This document shows positions 45,092 to 55,533 of a stretch of DNA of 64,000 nt, piece after piece. The stretch is from assembly GCA_900539345.1 (NCBI GenBank), contig UQBS01000002.1:53377-117376 (forward strand), in the 5' to 3' direction. How positions within the stretch are numbered: the stretch's first letter is position 1; the number at the start of each line of letters is the position of its first letter. The notes below the pieces were generated by a model. It was not told where the DNA came from. It did not search any database and saw only the letters and a list, made by a program, of their open reading frames with translations. Both the position numbers and the translations under genes were made by a program. Source of the DNA: an uncultured Coriobacteriaceae bacterium (lineage in GTDB: Bacteria; Actinomycetota; Coriobacteriia; Coriobacteriales; UMGS124).

Positions 45092-46180
45092 TTAGACGTT
45101 TGCGCTTTCGTAGTCGCGCATGAACTTGGCCAGCGCTTCCACGTTTTCCTGGGGCACGGCGTTGTAGATGCTCGCGCGCATGCCGCCTACGCTGCGGTGG
45201 CCCTTCACGCCCACGAAGCCGGCCTCGGTGGCGGCCTTCACAAAGGCGGCGTCCCTGTCGGCATCTCCGCAGGTAAAGGTCACGTTCATCTGGCTGCGCG
45301 ACTCAGGCGAGGCGATGCCGCGGAAGAGCTTGCTTGCGTCGAGCACGTCGTAGAGCACCTTTGCCTTGGCGGCGTTGCGCTCTGCCATGGCGGCAAGGCC
45401 ACCTTGGCGGGCAATCCAGTCGAACACCAGGCCGCAGATGTAGATGCCCCAGCAAGGAGGCGTGTTGTACATCGAGCCGGAATCGGCCATGGTCTTGTAG
45501 CGCAGGATGGTGGGCGTGGCGGGATGGACGTCCTCGTGCACCAGGTCGTCGCGCACGATGACGATGGTGACGCCGGCCGGGCCCACATTCTTCTGTGCGC
45601 CGCCCCAGATGAGGCCGTAGCGGCTTACGTCCATGGGGCGCGATAGGAAGCACGATGACACGTCGCTCACCAGGGGTACATCGCCCGTCTGGGGAAGCTT
45701 CGCCTCGTTCCACTCGATGCCGCCGATGGTCTCGTTCTCGCAGATGTAGACGTAGCTGGCGTCTGCACTGGGAACAAGGCCCGAGCAGTCGGGGATGTAG
45801 GAGAACGCTCGATCCTCGCTCGTGGCGAGCGCGTGGGGCGTGCCGTAGAGTTTTGCCTCGTTGAAGGCCTTTCTGCTCCAGGTGCCGGTCAGGACGTAGT
45901 CGGCGGTGCCGGTGTGCATGAGGTTCATGGGCACGCTTGCAAACTGCGTGGTGCCGCCGCCCTGCACGAAGAGGACCTTGTAGTTGTCGGGCACGCCGAG
46001 CAGAGATCGAAGGGACGCCTCGGCAGAGTCGATGATCTGCTTGAACGCTGAACTTCGATGACTCATCTCCATCACAGACAAACCGGTGCCGTGCCAGTCG
46101 AGCATCTCGGATGCAGCGGTGGCAAGAACCTCCTGCGGAAGTGCCGCAGGGCCTGCGTTGAAGTTTAATGCGCGGCTCAT
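45092..46180 (-). CDS. serC: Phosphoserine aminotransferase
   Basis: 362 residues, full length. FNAGPAALPQEVL, FVQGGGTTQFASVPMNL and the PLP-lysine segment GGAQKNVGPAG (about 193-203) are diagnostic, as is GHRSVGGMRASIYNA near the C-terminus. It converts 3-phosphohydroxypyruvate and glutamate to phosphoserine in the cytoplasm. It heads the serC-serA-thrH cluster. AGGAG precedes ATG 46180 by four bases. A possible operator lies at 46235-46276. Confidence 0.96.
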   Translation of the reverse strand: MSRALNFNAGPAALPQEVLATAASEMLDWHGTGLSVMEMSHRSSAFKQIIDSAEASLRSLLGVPDNYKVLFVQGGGTTQFASVPMNLMHTGTADYVLTGTWSRKAFNEAKLYGTPHALATSEDRAFSYIPDCSGLVPSADASYVYICENETIGGIEWNEAKLPQTGDVPLVSDVSSCFLSRPMDVSRYGLIWGGAQKNVGPAGVTIVIVRDDLVHEDVHPATPTILRYKTMADSGSMYNTPPCWGIYICGLVFDWIARQGGLAAMAERNAAKAKVLYDVLDASKLFRGIASPESRSQMNVTFTCGDADRDAAFVKAATEAGFVGVKGHRSVGGMRASIYNAVPQENVEALAKFMRDYESANV

Positions 46181-46234
46181 GTGCTCCTCTTTCTCGGGCG
46201 GTTAGGTGCCACTCGAATGCTAGCACTCGCATAT

Positions 46235-46276
46235 TTCGTGACGTGGTAAATCGCGAATAATCGGCGAAGTCACGAA
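46235..46276 (-). promoter_or_regulatory. TTCGTGAC / GTCACGAA inverted repeat upstream of serC
   Basis: Perfect 8-bp arms at 46235-46242 and 46269-46276 are separated by 26 bases of AT-rich sequence, about 55-95 bases before the serC start. The spacing suits binding of a dimer or DNA bending. The regulator is unknown. Confidence 0.5.
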
Positions 46277-46335
46277 AAAGCAACCATTTTTATAGGTTTT
46301 AGCCAAGTAAAGTGCCCGCGTCCACCGAGCCGTGC

Positions 46336-47292
46336 TTAGCGGAAAAGCTTCGCCTTCACGATGACGAGCGCGACTACCACGGAGACGGCCAGGGCGATGA
46401 GCACGGCGAATATAGGCGAGGAGACAAGCGGCAAGTCTTCGACGTTCATGCCGTAGAAGCTGAACACGATGGTAGGCACGGCCAGCACGACCGTGATGAT
46501 GGTGAGCGTACGCATGACCATGTTCAGGTTGTTGGAGATGACCGAGCCGAACGCCTCCATGGTGCCGTTCAAAATGGTGGTGGAAACGCTCGCCATCTCG
46601 ATTGCCTGTGACAGCTCGATGAGGACGTCATCGAGCAGCTCTTGGTCTTCCTCGTACAGGCGAATGATGCGGCCCGTGCGGATCTTGCCCAGCGTGACCT
46701 CGTTTGCCTTGAGCGAGGTGGACAAGTAGACGAGCGACTTCTCCAAGCCGAGCATCTTGATGAGTTCCTCGTTGCGCATGGTCTTGCGCAGCAGCTTCTC
46801 GGTGCGCGTGAACTGCTTGTTGATGTTGCGCAGGTAACTCTGGTAGGTCTGGGCGATGTTGAGCAAAAGTTGCAGCAGGAAGCGCGTAGTGCGGCGTGTG
46901 TCCAGGCCGCGGACGCGCCCTGAGGAGAAGGCGTCGATCGTGGTGTTGGGCGTGAGGCTCACGGTCACGATCATGTTTGACTCGGGTAGCAGAAGCACCG
47001 AGAGCGGTTGGGTGTCGTATTGCGTGATGGAGGGATCCTCCAGGTCGGAGGCGTCCTCGAGTGCGGCACAGTCCACGATGACGAGGGTCTGGTTCGTGTC
47101 GTCGTCGAAGTCGAGGTGCGAGCTCTCGTCGTCGTCGAGCGCGCTGCGCACGAACTCGGGCACGATGCCTGCCTTGGCATGCAGCCATGCGCGGTCCTCG
47201 GGCGTGGGGCAGGTGATGCTCACCCAGCAACCGGGCTCGGGTGCCTCGACCTGCTTGGTGCCCTCAGGGCCGGTCTTGTAAAACTCGATCAT
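46336..47292 (-). CDS. corA: CorA-family magnesium/divalent cation channel
   Basis: 318 residues. The C-terminal signature YGMNVEDLP between two hydrophobic helices contains the GMN selectivity motif of CorA. The large N-terminal part is the cytoplasmic funnel with long helices. The family forms a pentameric channel for Mg2+ in the membrane. ATG 47292 follows AAGGAGG; upstream open frame to 47439 is not translated in my view. It stands alone; no terminator is evident at its end. Confidence 0.92.
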   Translation of the reverse strand: MIEFYKTGPEGTKQVEAPEPGCWVSITCPTPEDRAWLHAKAGIVPEFVRSALDDDESSHLDFDDDTNQTLVIVDCAALEDASDLEDPSITQYDTQPLSVLLLPESNMIVTVSLTPNTTIDAFSSGRVRGLDTRRTTRFLLQLLLNIAQTYQSYLRNINKQFTRTEKLLRKTMRNEELIKMLGLEKSLVYLSTSLKANEVTLGKIRTGRIIRLYEEDQELLDDVLIELSQAIEMASVSTTILNGTMEAFGSVISNNLNMVMRTLTIITVVLAVPTIVFSFYGMNVEDLPLVSSPIFAVLIALAVSVVVALVIVKAKLFR

Positions 47293-47529
47293 GGCTGGCC
47301 CTCCTTGGTCGGGGTCGGGGAGCGGACGGCGTGCCCGCATGCGACGACGTGCCGCAAACCGTAAGGATAAACCCCGAAAGGCGAAATGCGGCGCGGGAAT
47401 CAGCAAAACATGCGCCGAATGCCTGATTTTCCTGCCCATATATGGGTGTGCTGTGGGCGGGGGTGCCTCAGTTTTCTTGGTTACGGCGGTTTGACGGGCC
47501 AGATAGCTGGACCCTGCTCTTTGCCCACC

Positions 47530-47573
47530 AAAAAGCCCGCCCGCAGGTCTTTGTGAGACGTGCGGGCGGGCTT
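47530..47573 (-). terminator. Terminator of eno
   Basis: AAGCCCGCCCGCA and TGCGGGCGGGCTT pair; read on the minus strand five T follow. Confidence 0.9.
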
Positions 47574-47610
47574 GGTCGTACAGGGGAGCTGGCGGTGTGC
47601 CGGGCTCGGC

Positions 47611-49784
<2,174 letters not shown>

Positions 49785-49906
49785 CGCTCCTCCTCTTTAG
49801 GTCGAACGAGAGTGCACCTCACCATGATAATTGAACGAACTGCCTTAAGCTGGGGTATAATGCGCGCGTTTGAGGAGAGAACGTCGTTTTTGGAGGACGA
49901 GTCTAT

Positions 49907-51055
49907 ATGGCAGAGCAGAGCAAGCTTCGTGTGGCAGGCGAGAACGCAAAACAGGTCGTGCGCGCCATCGGTCAGGATGAGTCGCTGTGCCTGCGCTGCA
50001 CCAACTCCGAGTCCACGTGTCAGGCGTGCGTCGACATCTGCCCTGGCAAGGCCGTGCGCATCCCCAAGTCCACCGAGCATGCCGGCGGCTTCAAGGTGAC
50101 CATCGGCAAGGGCTTCTGCGTGGACTGCGGCCTGTGCGCCGCCGTGTGCCCCACCGACTCCATCATCGTGATGGAGCCTACGGCCCGCTACCTGCGCCAC
50201 CTGCTCAAGCGTGCCCAGGCCATGGCTGGCGGCACCGCCCACACGTTGTACCTCACCTGCATCGAGACGGGCATCGCCAAGGAGAGCCCCTCGGTCGTGG
50301 AGGTGCCCTGCCTGGGCGCCATCGCCCCTGAGACCTGGGCTTCGCTCATGCTCGACTTCCCCAACCTCGCGGTGTACCTGCCGGGCGACCTGTGCCCGCG
50401 CTGCAAGGCCAAGGCCGCCGAGATGCGCATCGTCGACTCGGTGATGGAGGCCATCGAGGTCGTGGGTCGCGAGATGCCCCTTGTGGAGACGCGCCGCGAG
50501 CTGGAGTGGACCGACTCTGCTGGTAAGGTGCGCAAGTCCGGCGACGGCGACGAGCCCTTCGGCGAGATGCTCTCGGGCTTCGGCGACCTGGCGCACGACC
50601 TCAAGAACGACCTTACCCATGCCGAGGAGAACATGACCGAGGAGGAGCGCTGCAACTCCGACCAGCGCAAGACTCGCGTGCGCCTGCGCAAGGAGATCCG
50701 CGTGGCCGAGGGCGAGACGACGCCGGGCCTCAAGGGCGCCGACGACCTCACGGGCACCCTCACGGCTTCCCGCGCCACTATCCTCGACGCCGTCATGCGC
50801 TTCCCGGAGATTGCGCCGCGCGTCACGCTCAAGGGCGTGCGCATCGACGCCGAGAAGGCTGGCGAGGCTGCCATGAACGCCGTGGTCGCAGGCTGCCCCC
50901 TGGGTGCCGCTCACATGCAGGACGGCGCGTGCGTGGTCGACCCGCTCGTGTGCGTGGACTGCGGCCTGTGCCGCGAGCTGTGCCCCGAAGGCGCCGTCGA
51001 GTCCGTCGAGACCTGCGTTGCCGACCTGCTGCGCGACCCGGTGACTGCCGAGTAG
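49907..51055 (+). CDS. Multi-cluster 4Fe-4S ferredoxin-like protein
   Basis: 382 residues. Near the N-terminus lie CLRCTNSESTCQACVDICP (29-47) and CVDCGLCAAVCP (70-81), enough for two [4Fe-4S] clusters; the C-terminus has a third, CVDCGLCRELCP (about 351-362). Between them is a stretch with spaced Cys residues (LTCIET, VPCLGAI, LCPRCKA) that recalls the thiol-rich domains of hydrogenase and heterodisulfide reductase small subunits, then a charged linker (about 200-280). It probably wires electrons between partners, but no partner gene is adjacent. TGGAGGACG precedes ATG 49907. Family not firmly identified. Confidence 0.75.
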   Translation: MAEQSKLRVAGENAKQVVRAIGQDESLCLRCTNSESTCQACVDICPGKAVRIPKSTEHAGGFKVTIGKGFCVDCGLCAAVCPTDSIIVMEPTARYLRHLLKRAQAMAGGTAHTLYLTCIETGIAKESPSVVEVPCLGAIAPETWASLMLDFPNLAVYLPGDLCPRCKAKAAEMRIVDSVMEAIEVVGREMPLVETRRELEWTDSAGKVRKSGDGDEPFGEMLSGFGDLAHDLKNDLTHAEENMTEEERCNSDQRKTRVRLRKEIRVAEGETTPGLKGADDLTGTLTASRATILDAVMRFPEIAPRVTLKGVRIDAEKAGEAAMNAVVAGCPLGAAHMQDGACVVDPLVCVDCGLCRELCPEGAVESVETCVADLLRDPVTAE

Positions 51056-51124
51056 GAAGCGAGCGGGGGTCGAGTGCGGCGGCGGGTTTTGCCTGCCTGC
51101 CCACCGCTCACAAAAAGCCTGTCT

Positions 51125-51170
51125 AAAAGCCCATCTGGTGCGTTCGTATCGCTCAGGTGGGCTTTATTTG
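51125..51170 (+). terminator. Terminator of the ferredoxin-like gene
   Basis: AAAGCCCATCTG and CAGGTGGGCTTT pair around 16 bases, followed by ATTTG. Confidence 0.75.
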
Positions 51171-51551
51171 TGGGATAGGGCGGGTTCTGCGCGTGTCGCG
51201 CCGTGGAACGTCTAGGGTGTGTCGGGGCTCATCTGGCACGGTGCGATTTCGCGCCTCCGATGCATAAGAACGCGCTCGATTTGAATATGTGCACGTCGTC
51301 GCCAGCCTGTGTGCTTTTTGCAAACACAAGTGCAGCCCCTTGTCAAGAGACAAATAGGTAAATTATTCTGATTGAGTTTGCCGACATACGCGTTACGTCT
51401 CCTGGGGATCCGCGCCCCGGTGAAATGCTTCCGTATCATGCTCGTGCGTATGAGGCAACGTCGTCCAGAACTAGCAAGACCGATGTAATCGAGTCTGGGC
51501 TGACAGCAACGTTTGCCTCGCGCATTGAAGCCGAAGCATTTGAGGGCCTCT

Positions 51552-51585
51552 GACAGGGGGTTGCGACCCGCCTGTCCATTTTTTT
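51552..51585 (+). terminator. Intrinsic-terminator-like hairpin in the deaD leader
   Basis: GACAGG/CCTGTC with an inner GGG/CCC step is followed by CA and seven T, about 145 bases before the start codon. It could attenuate deaD transcription or end a separate small transcript. Confidence 0.7.
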
Positions 51586-51728
51586 GTGCCCTTGAGCGCT
51601 CGTTTTCGCGCTATGCGGCCGTTCAAGCCTGGACACAACCGACACCATGTGCACCCGGACGGGTTGCGACTTTTTGCCGCGGCTCGGACAGAGCGGGCGC
51701 GCAACAACCCAATAAGGAGACTTTTATC

Positions 51729-53846
51729 ATGGCAACTTTTGAAGACCTCGGCCTTGGCGAGAACGTCCTCGCCGCAGTCCATCAGATGGGCTACACGGAG
51801 GCTACCCCCGTCCAGGAGCAGGCCATCCCGCTGGTGCTCGCCGGTCACGACGTGATCGCCGCCGCCCAGACCGGTACCGGCAAGACTGCCGCCTTTACCC
51901 TGCCTGTGCTCGACAAGCTCGGCCATTTTGAGAAGGGCCACGGCCCCAAGGCCCTTATCGTGACCCCCACCCGCGAGCTTGCCCAGCAGATCGACTCCGT
52001 CGCCCGCACCGTGGCCAAGAAGACCGGCCACTACGTGCTCACCGTCGTGGGCGGCGTGAGCTACAACCCTCAGATCAACGGCCTGCGCCGCGGTATCGAC
52101 GTGCTCGTCGCTACCCCCGGCCGTCTGCTCGACCTGTACGACCGCATGGTTCTCGACCTCAACGACATCGAGGTCCTCGTTCTCGACGAGGCCGACCGTA
52201 TGCTCGACATGGGCTTCTGGCCTGACGTGAAGCAGATCATCGACTGCATCCCCAACGAGCGCCAGACCCTGCTCTTCTCCGCCACCATCGACGACTCCGT
52301 CATGCGCACCATCGGCGGCGAGGTCAAGGACCCGCAGTTCGTCGAGATCGCCCACAAGGGCACCGCTGCCGAGACCGTCGAGCAGTTCGTGATCCCCACG
52401 AGCCAGCACCAGAAGGCGGATCTCCTCGAGTACGTGCTCGACGAGAAGGGTTCCGACCGCGTCATCATCTTCACCCGCACCAAGTCGCGCGCTGAGATTC
52501 TGGCCGAGCGCCTGAACCGTGAGGGCTTCAGCGCCGAGGCCATCCACGGCGACCGCAGCCAGGGCCAGCGCAGCCGCGCCCTTAAGAACTTCAAGGACGG
52601 CCGCGTGGGCATCCTCGTCGCCACCGACGTTCTTGCCCGCGGCATCGACGTTTCCGACGTTGACCACGTCATCAACTTCGACGTGCCCATGGACCCGGAG
52701 GACTACATCCACCGTATCGGCCGTACGGGCCGTGCCGGCGAGGAGGGCTTCTCCATCACCTTCGTCGCTCCCGACGAGGAGTATGACTTCTACGACATCG
52801 AGTACCTGATGAAGAAGACGGTGCCCGAGATGGAGCTCGAGGGCTTCGAGTTCGACGACCGTCGCGCTTGGCTCGATCCCGATCGTGACCCCACCGTGCG
52901 TCCCCGTCGTGGCCGTAAGGGCGGTCGCGGTGGCCGTGGCGGTCGCGGTGGCCGCGGTGGCCGTGGCGAGCGCTTCGAGCGCGGCGAGCGCGGTTCCCGT
53001 GAGTTCTCCCGTGGTGGCCGCCGTGGCGACCGTCACAGCGATATGGGCAACTTCGACCGTACCGAGGAACACGAGCGTCGTGCCGAGCAGGTTGAGCGCG
53101 CCGATGTCGCTCTGAACGCCGGCCAGACCGAAGCCAAGCCTGCCGGTGAGGGCACGGGTCGCAGCCTCGAGGAGCGTCGCGCCGCTCGTTTCGCCGAGAC
53201 CGCTGCTCGTCGTGAGCGCGCCGAGGCTCAGGAGCGCGCCGAGCGTGAGGCCCGTCGTGCCGAGCGCGGCGACCGCGACTTCGATCGCGGCGATCGCGGT
53301 GGCCGCGGTGGCCGTGGCGGTCGCGGTGGCTACGACCGCGGTGGCCGTGGCGGCTACGGCCGTGACGACCGTCGTGGCGGTTACGGCGATCGCGGTGGCC
53401 GCGGTGGCTACGGCGACCGTGACCGCGGTGGCCGTGGCAGCTATGGCGATCGCGACCGCGAGGAGCGCGGCTACGGCCGCCGTGACGACCGCGGGTTTGA
53501 CCGCCGTGACGATCGCGGCTTCGGCCGTGACGAGAAGTCCGGCGAGCAGCGTCGCGGTTACGGCGACCGTGAGCGCGGTGGCCGTGGCGGCTATGGCCGC
53601 GACGACCGTCGTGGCGGTTACGGCGAACGCGGTGGCCGTGGCGGCTATGGCGACCGTGACCGTCGTGGCTACGGCGATCGCGACAACGGTGGCGACCGTC
53701 GCGACGGCCACAAGGGCGGCTACAACCGCTCCGAGGATCGCGGCAGCCGCTACGAGCGCGGCGGCTCGAACTCCGGCAACGGCAACGGGCCCAAGCAGTA
53801 TGGTATGCAGCGCTACCGTAAGCCCGGCGACCACGGCGCGAACTAA
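51729..53846 (+). CDS. deaD: DEAD-box RNA helicase with long RGG-rich tail
   Basis: 705 residues. Motifs in order: AAQTGTGKT (45-53), PTRELAQQ, VLDEADRMLDMGF, SAT, and HRIGRTGRAG; so the core is about residues 1-375. From about 395 to the end the protein is a low-complexity Arg/Gly/Asp/Tyr tail: GGRGGRGGRG blocks, an acidic-basic helical segment (EERRAARFAETAARRERAEAQE), then many GYGDR/GGRGGYGDRD repeats. Such tails bind RNA and favour condensates. It is likely the cold-shock or ribosome-assembly helicase (CsdA/DeaD). AAGGAG lies ten bases before ATG 51729. The 3' region carries the mosaic repeat array and ends at the terminator at 54284. Confidence 0.93.
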   Translation: MATFEDLGLGENVLAAVHQMGYTEATPVQEQAIPLVLAGHDVIAAAQTGTGKTAAFTLPVLDKLGHFEKGHGPKALIVTPTRELAQQIDSVARTVAKKTGHYVLTVVGGVSYNPQINGLRRGIDVLVATPGRLLDLYDRMVLDLNDIEVLVLDEADRMLDMGFWPDVKQIIDCIPNERQTLLFSATIDDSVMRTIGGEVKDPQFVEIAHKGTAAETVEQFVIPTSQHQKADLLEYVLDEKGSDRVIIFTRTKSRAEILAERLNREGFSAEAIHGDRSQGQRSRALKNFKDGRVGILVATDVLARGIDVSDVDHVINFDVPMDPEDYIHRIGRTGRAGEEGFSITFVAPDEEYDFYDIEYLMKKTVPEMELEGFEFDDRRAWLDPDRDPTVRPRRGRKGGRGGRGGRGGRGGRGERFERGERGSREFSRGGRRGDRHSDMGNFDRTEEHERRAEQVERADVALNAGQTEAKPAGEGTGRSLEERRAARFAETAARRERAEAQERAEREARRAERGDRDFDRGDRGGRGGRGGRGGYDRGGRGGYGRDDRRGGYGDRGGRGGYGDRDRGGRGSYGDRDREERGYGRRDDRGFDRRDDRGFGRDEKSGEQRRGYGDRERGGRGGYGRDDRRGGYGERGGRGGYGDRDRRGYGDRDNGGDRRDGHKGGYNRSEDRGSRYERGGSNSGNGNGPKQYGMQRYRKPGDHGAN

Positions 53847-53849
53847 GCT

Positions 53850-54261
53850 GCGGAACCTGGCCTGCTGCGTTCCGCGGGGCTCGTCGCAAAGACAGCTCCG
53901 TGTCGGGAGGCTCACGTACATCTAGTACGCATCGCACCTGTGCGCCTTGCGCATCAGAACCCGCGTTTTAGTGGGCGGAACCTGGCCTGTTGCGTTCCGC
54001 GGGGCTCGTCGCAAAGAGCGCTCCGTGTCTGGAGGCTCACGTACATCTAGTACGCATCGCCTCCCGACGTCTTGCGCATCAGAGCCCGCGTTTTAGTGAG
54101 CGGAACCTGATGCGCCGCGTTCTCCAGGGGACTCGTCGCGAAGAGCGCTCCGTGCGCGGGACCTCACGCGCGGTGCGCACCTTTGGTGTACATCCAGTAC
54201 GCATCGGCCCTGTGCGCCTTGCAGGCCAGAACCCGCGTTTTAGTGGGCGGAACCTGGTTTT
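53850..54261 (+). repeat. Tandem array of the mosaic palindromic repeat
   Basis: Units begin with GCGGAACCTG at 53850, 53975, 54100 and (partial) 54247, so the spacing is 125, 125 and 147 bases. Each contains a hairpin around GTACATC(T/C)AGTACGCATCG, best formed in the second unit (GGAGGC/GCCTCC, 54031-54064), and ends CCCGCGTTTTAGTGGG. Unit junctions form further palindromes: CAG-CCCGC-loop-GTGGG-CTG with outer arms either GCGCATCAG/CTGATGCGC or GCAGGCCAG/CTGGCCTGC. The array lies between the deaD stop and its terminator, so it is probably transcribed. Confidence 0.85.
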
Positions 54262-54283
54262 GCGGGTTGAGCGATAGATATAG

Positions 54284-54321
54284 GAACGGGCTGGGGGATA
54301 CTGTCCTCCAGCCCGTTTTTT
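54284..54321 (+). terminator. Terminator of the deaD transcript
   Basis: AACGGGCTGG and CCAGCCCGTT pair, with six T following. Confidence 0.9.
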
Positions 54322-54336
54322 GTATCCGGGCTAGGA

Positions 54337-54422
54337 TTAACATACATTTCATCAGTTCAAATGTATGTTAATCCAACAAAGTCCCAGTTGGCGCACTTTT
54401 CGAATTTCTGAAATGTATGCTA
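54337..54422. repeat. AT-rich 86-bp palindromic module, copy B
   Basis: TTAACATACATTT (54337-54349), AAATGTATGTTAA (54359-54371), CCAGTTGGC and TGAAATGTATGCTA (54409-54422) sit at exactly the same offsets as in copy A at 23847. Here the module ends 24 bases before the carbonic anhydrase start codon, so it should overlap that gene's promoter. Confidence 0.8.
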
Positions 54423-54445
54423 ATTTTGCTGCTGAGGAGGACTTC

Positions 54446-55075
54446 ATGAGCGATAACGACTTTGTCAGCTTTGAGAACGACCTCGATCAGGAGGATCTTG
54501 CTTCCCATCGTGCACATCGCTGTACCCCGCAGGAGGCACGAGATCGCCTCACTGCTGGCAACGAGCTCTTCTTGCAGGGCATCCATGACCACGAGATGCA
54601 TTCGGAAGACAAGCGCGAGGGTCTCATTCGCGACGGCCAGCACCCCTTTGCCGTCATCGTGACCTGCTCTGACTCGCGCGTGCAGCCGGTGGTGTCCTTC
54701 TCCATGTGCTTGGGCGACCTCTTCATGGTGCGCTCCATCGGCAACTTCATCGACCGGGTGGAGGAGGCCAGCGTCGAGTACGGCGTGGGGCACCTGGGCG
54801 CGCCGCTCGTGGTGGTGCTCGGCCACACGCACTGCGGCTTGGTGCACGCCGCCATGACCGGCGAGGCCGACGGCGTGGCCAAAACGGTTGCCGATGAGGT
54901 GGCCGCAATCCTGGACGGCGAGACCGACCCCCGCCAGGCCGAGAAGCTCCACGTCATGCACCAGGTGGATGTTCTCAAGCAAAACGAGATCATTGCCGCG
55001 GCGGTGGCATCAGGGGAGTGCGAGGTTGTGGGCGCTATCTACCACATCGGCAGCGGCCGCGTCGAGTGGCTGTAA
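54446..55075 (+). CDS. Beta-class carbonic anhydrase
   Basis: 209 residues. The zinc site is complete: C74 and D76 with R78 in TCSDSRV, and H127 and C130 in GHTHCG. The enzyme hydrates CO2 to bicarbonate in the cytoplasm, supplying carboxylations. The first 25 residues are acidic and variable. GAGGAGG lies six bases before ATG 54446; the frame is open further upstream but would run through the AT-rich repeat module. The gene is single and no terminator is obvious after it. Confidence 0.95.
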   Translation: MSDNDFVSFENDLDQEDLASHRAHRCTPQEARDRLTAGNELFLQGIHDHEMHSEDKREGLIRDGQHPFAVIVTCSDSRVQPVVSFSMCLGDLFMVRSIGNFIDRVEEASVEYGVGHLGAPLVVVLGHTHCGLVHAAMTGEADGVAKTVADEVAAILDGETDPRQAEKLHVMHQVDVLKQNEIIAAAVASGECEVVGAIYHIGSGRVEWL

Positions 55076-55533
55076 GTCGGCACACGGGGATTTTGCGTCT
55101 GCGAGGCCGTGGAACCTTGCATCTCGGCGGCGTGGACACAGCGAGAGAAGACCCCCCGTACCTGCGAGGCCATGGACGCGACCGTGGCGGGCGTGTGGCA
55201 TATATGTGCGAAGGCCCCGTGCCTGCGAGGCCATGGGGCCTCAAATCCCGGCAGTCACGGCTGAGGAGTGGGGGACTTGCACCTGCGAGGCACGGACTCT
55301 CAAGTTCTGACGGCGTGCCTCAGTTGCCCGGGGACTCTGCCTCTCAGTGCCACCGTGCCTCAGTGCGACCCGCATGTGCTTCCGTCAAAGCTTGACCCTG
55401 GTTCAGCAACGTATGCTTTCAGCGTGAAGAGGGCGCAAAACAGCTGGTCACGTGAATGTGCGGCGTGTCAGGGGATATAAACAATCCGTTCAATATGCGC
55501 CTCGTGTCCAACCAACAAAGAGAGAGCCGCCCC
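55076..55533. other. Spacer with four 61-bp degenerate tandem repeats
   Basis: CTGCGAGGCC(A/G)TGG recurs at 55099, 55162, 55223 and (as CTGCGAGGCACGG) 55283, a period of 60-63 bases, up to about 55345. Between the repeats the sequence is poorly conserved. The last 100 bases (55430-55533) carry the start region of the next gene. No credible ORF; small ones follow the repeats. Confidence 0.7.

Larger units (their letters stand above)
51056..51728. other. Long spacer and leader ahead of the DEAD-box gene
   Basis: It holds the ferredoxin terminator (51125-51170), a plausible promoter TTGTCA (51338-51343) and TATTCT (51362-51367) with 18 bases between, and a leader of about 350 bases with an internal terminator-like hairpin (51552-51585). 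A structured small RNA encoded between 51371 and 51590 cannot be excluded. No credible ORF. Confidence 0.55.

Noticed and set aside
46201..46335. Riboswitch upstream of serC
   Set aside because: I looked for known consensus cores (glycine, SAM, TPP, FMN, T-box) here and before other biosynthetic genes and recognised none; only the short inverted repeat is visible.
51471..53921. 816-residue open frame antisense to deaD, rich in Ala, Val and Thr
   Set aside because: It mirrors the RGG repeats and gives periodic ATAVAT text; no start signal or domain.
55099..55345. Possible CRISPR array
   Set aside because: Repeats are degenerate, only about 14 bases are shared, and no cas gene is near; it is a decayed tandem repeat. 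The arrays at 3973, 10676 and 56254 fail for the same reason.
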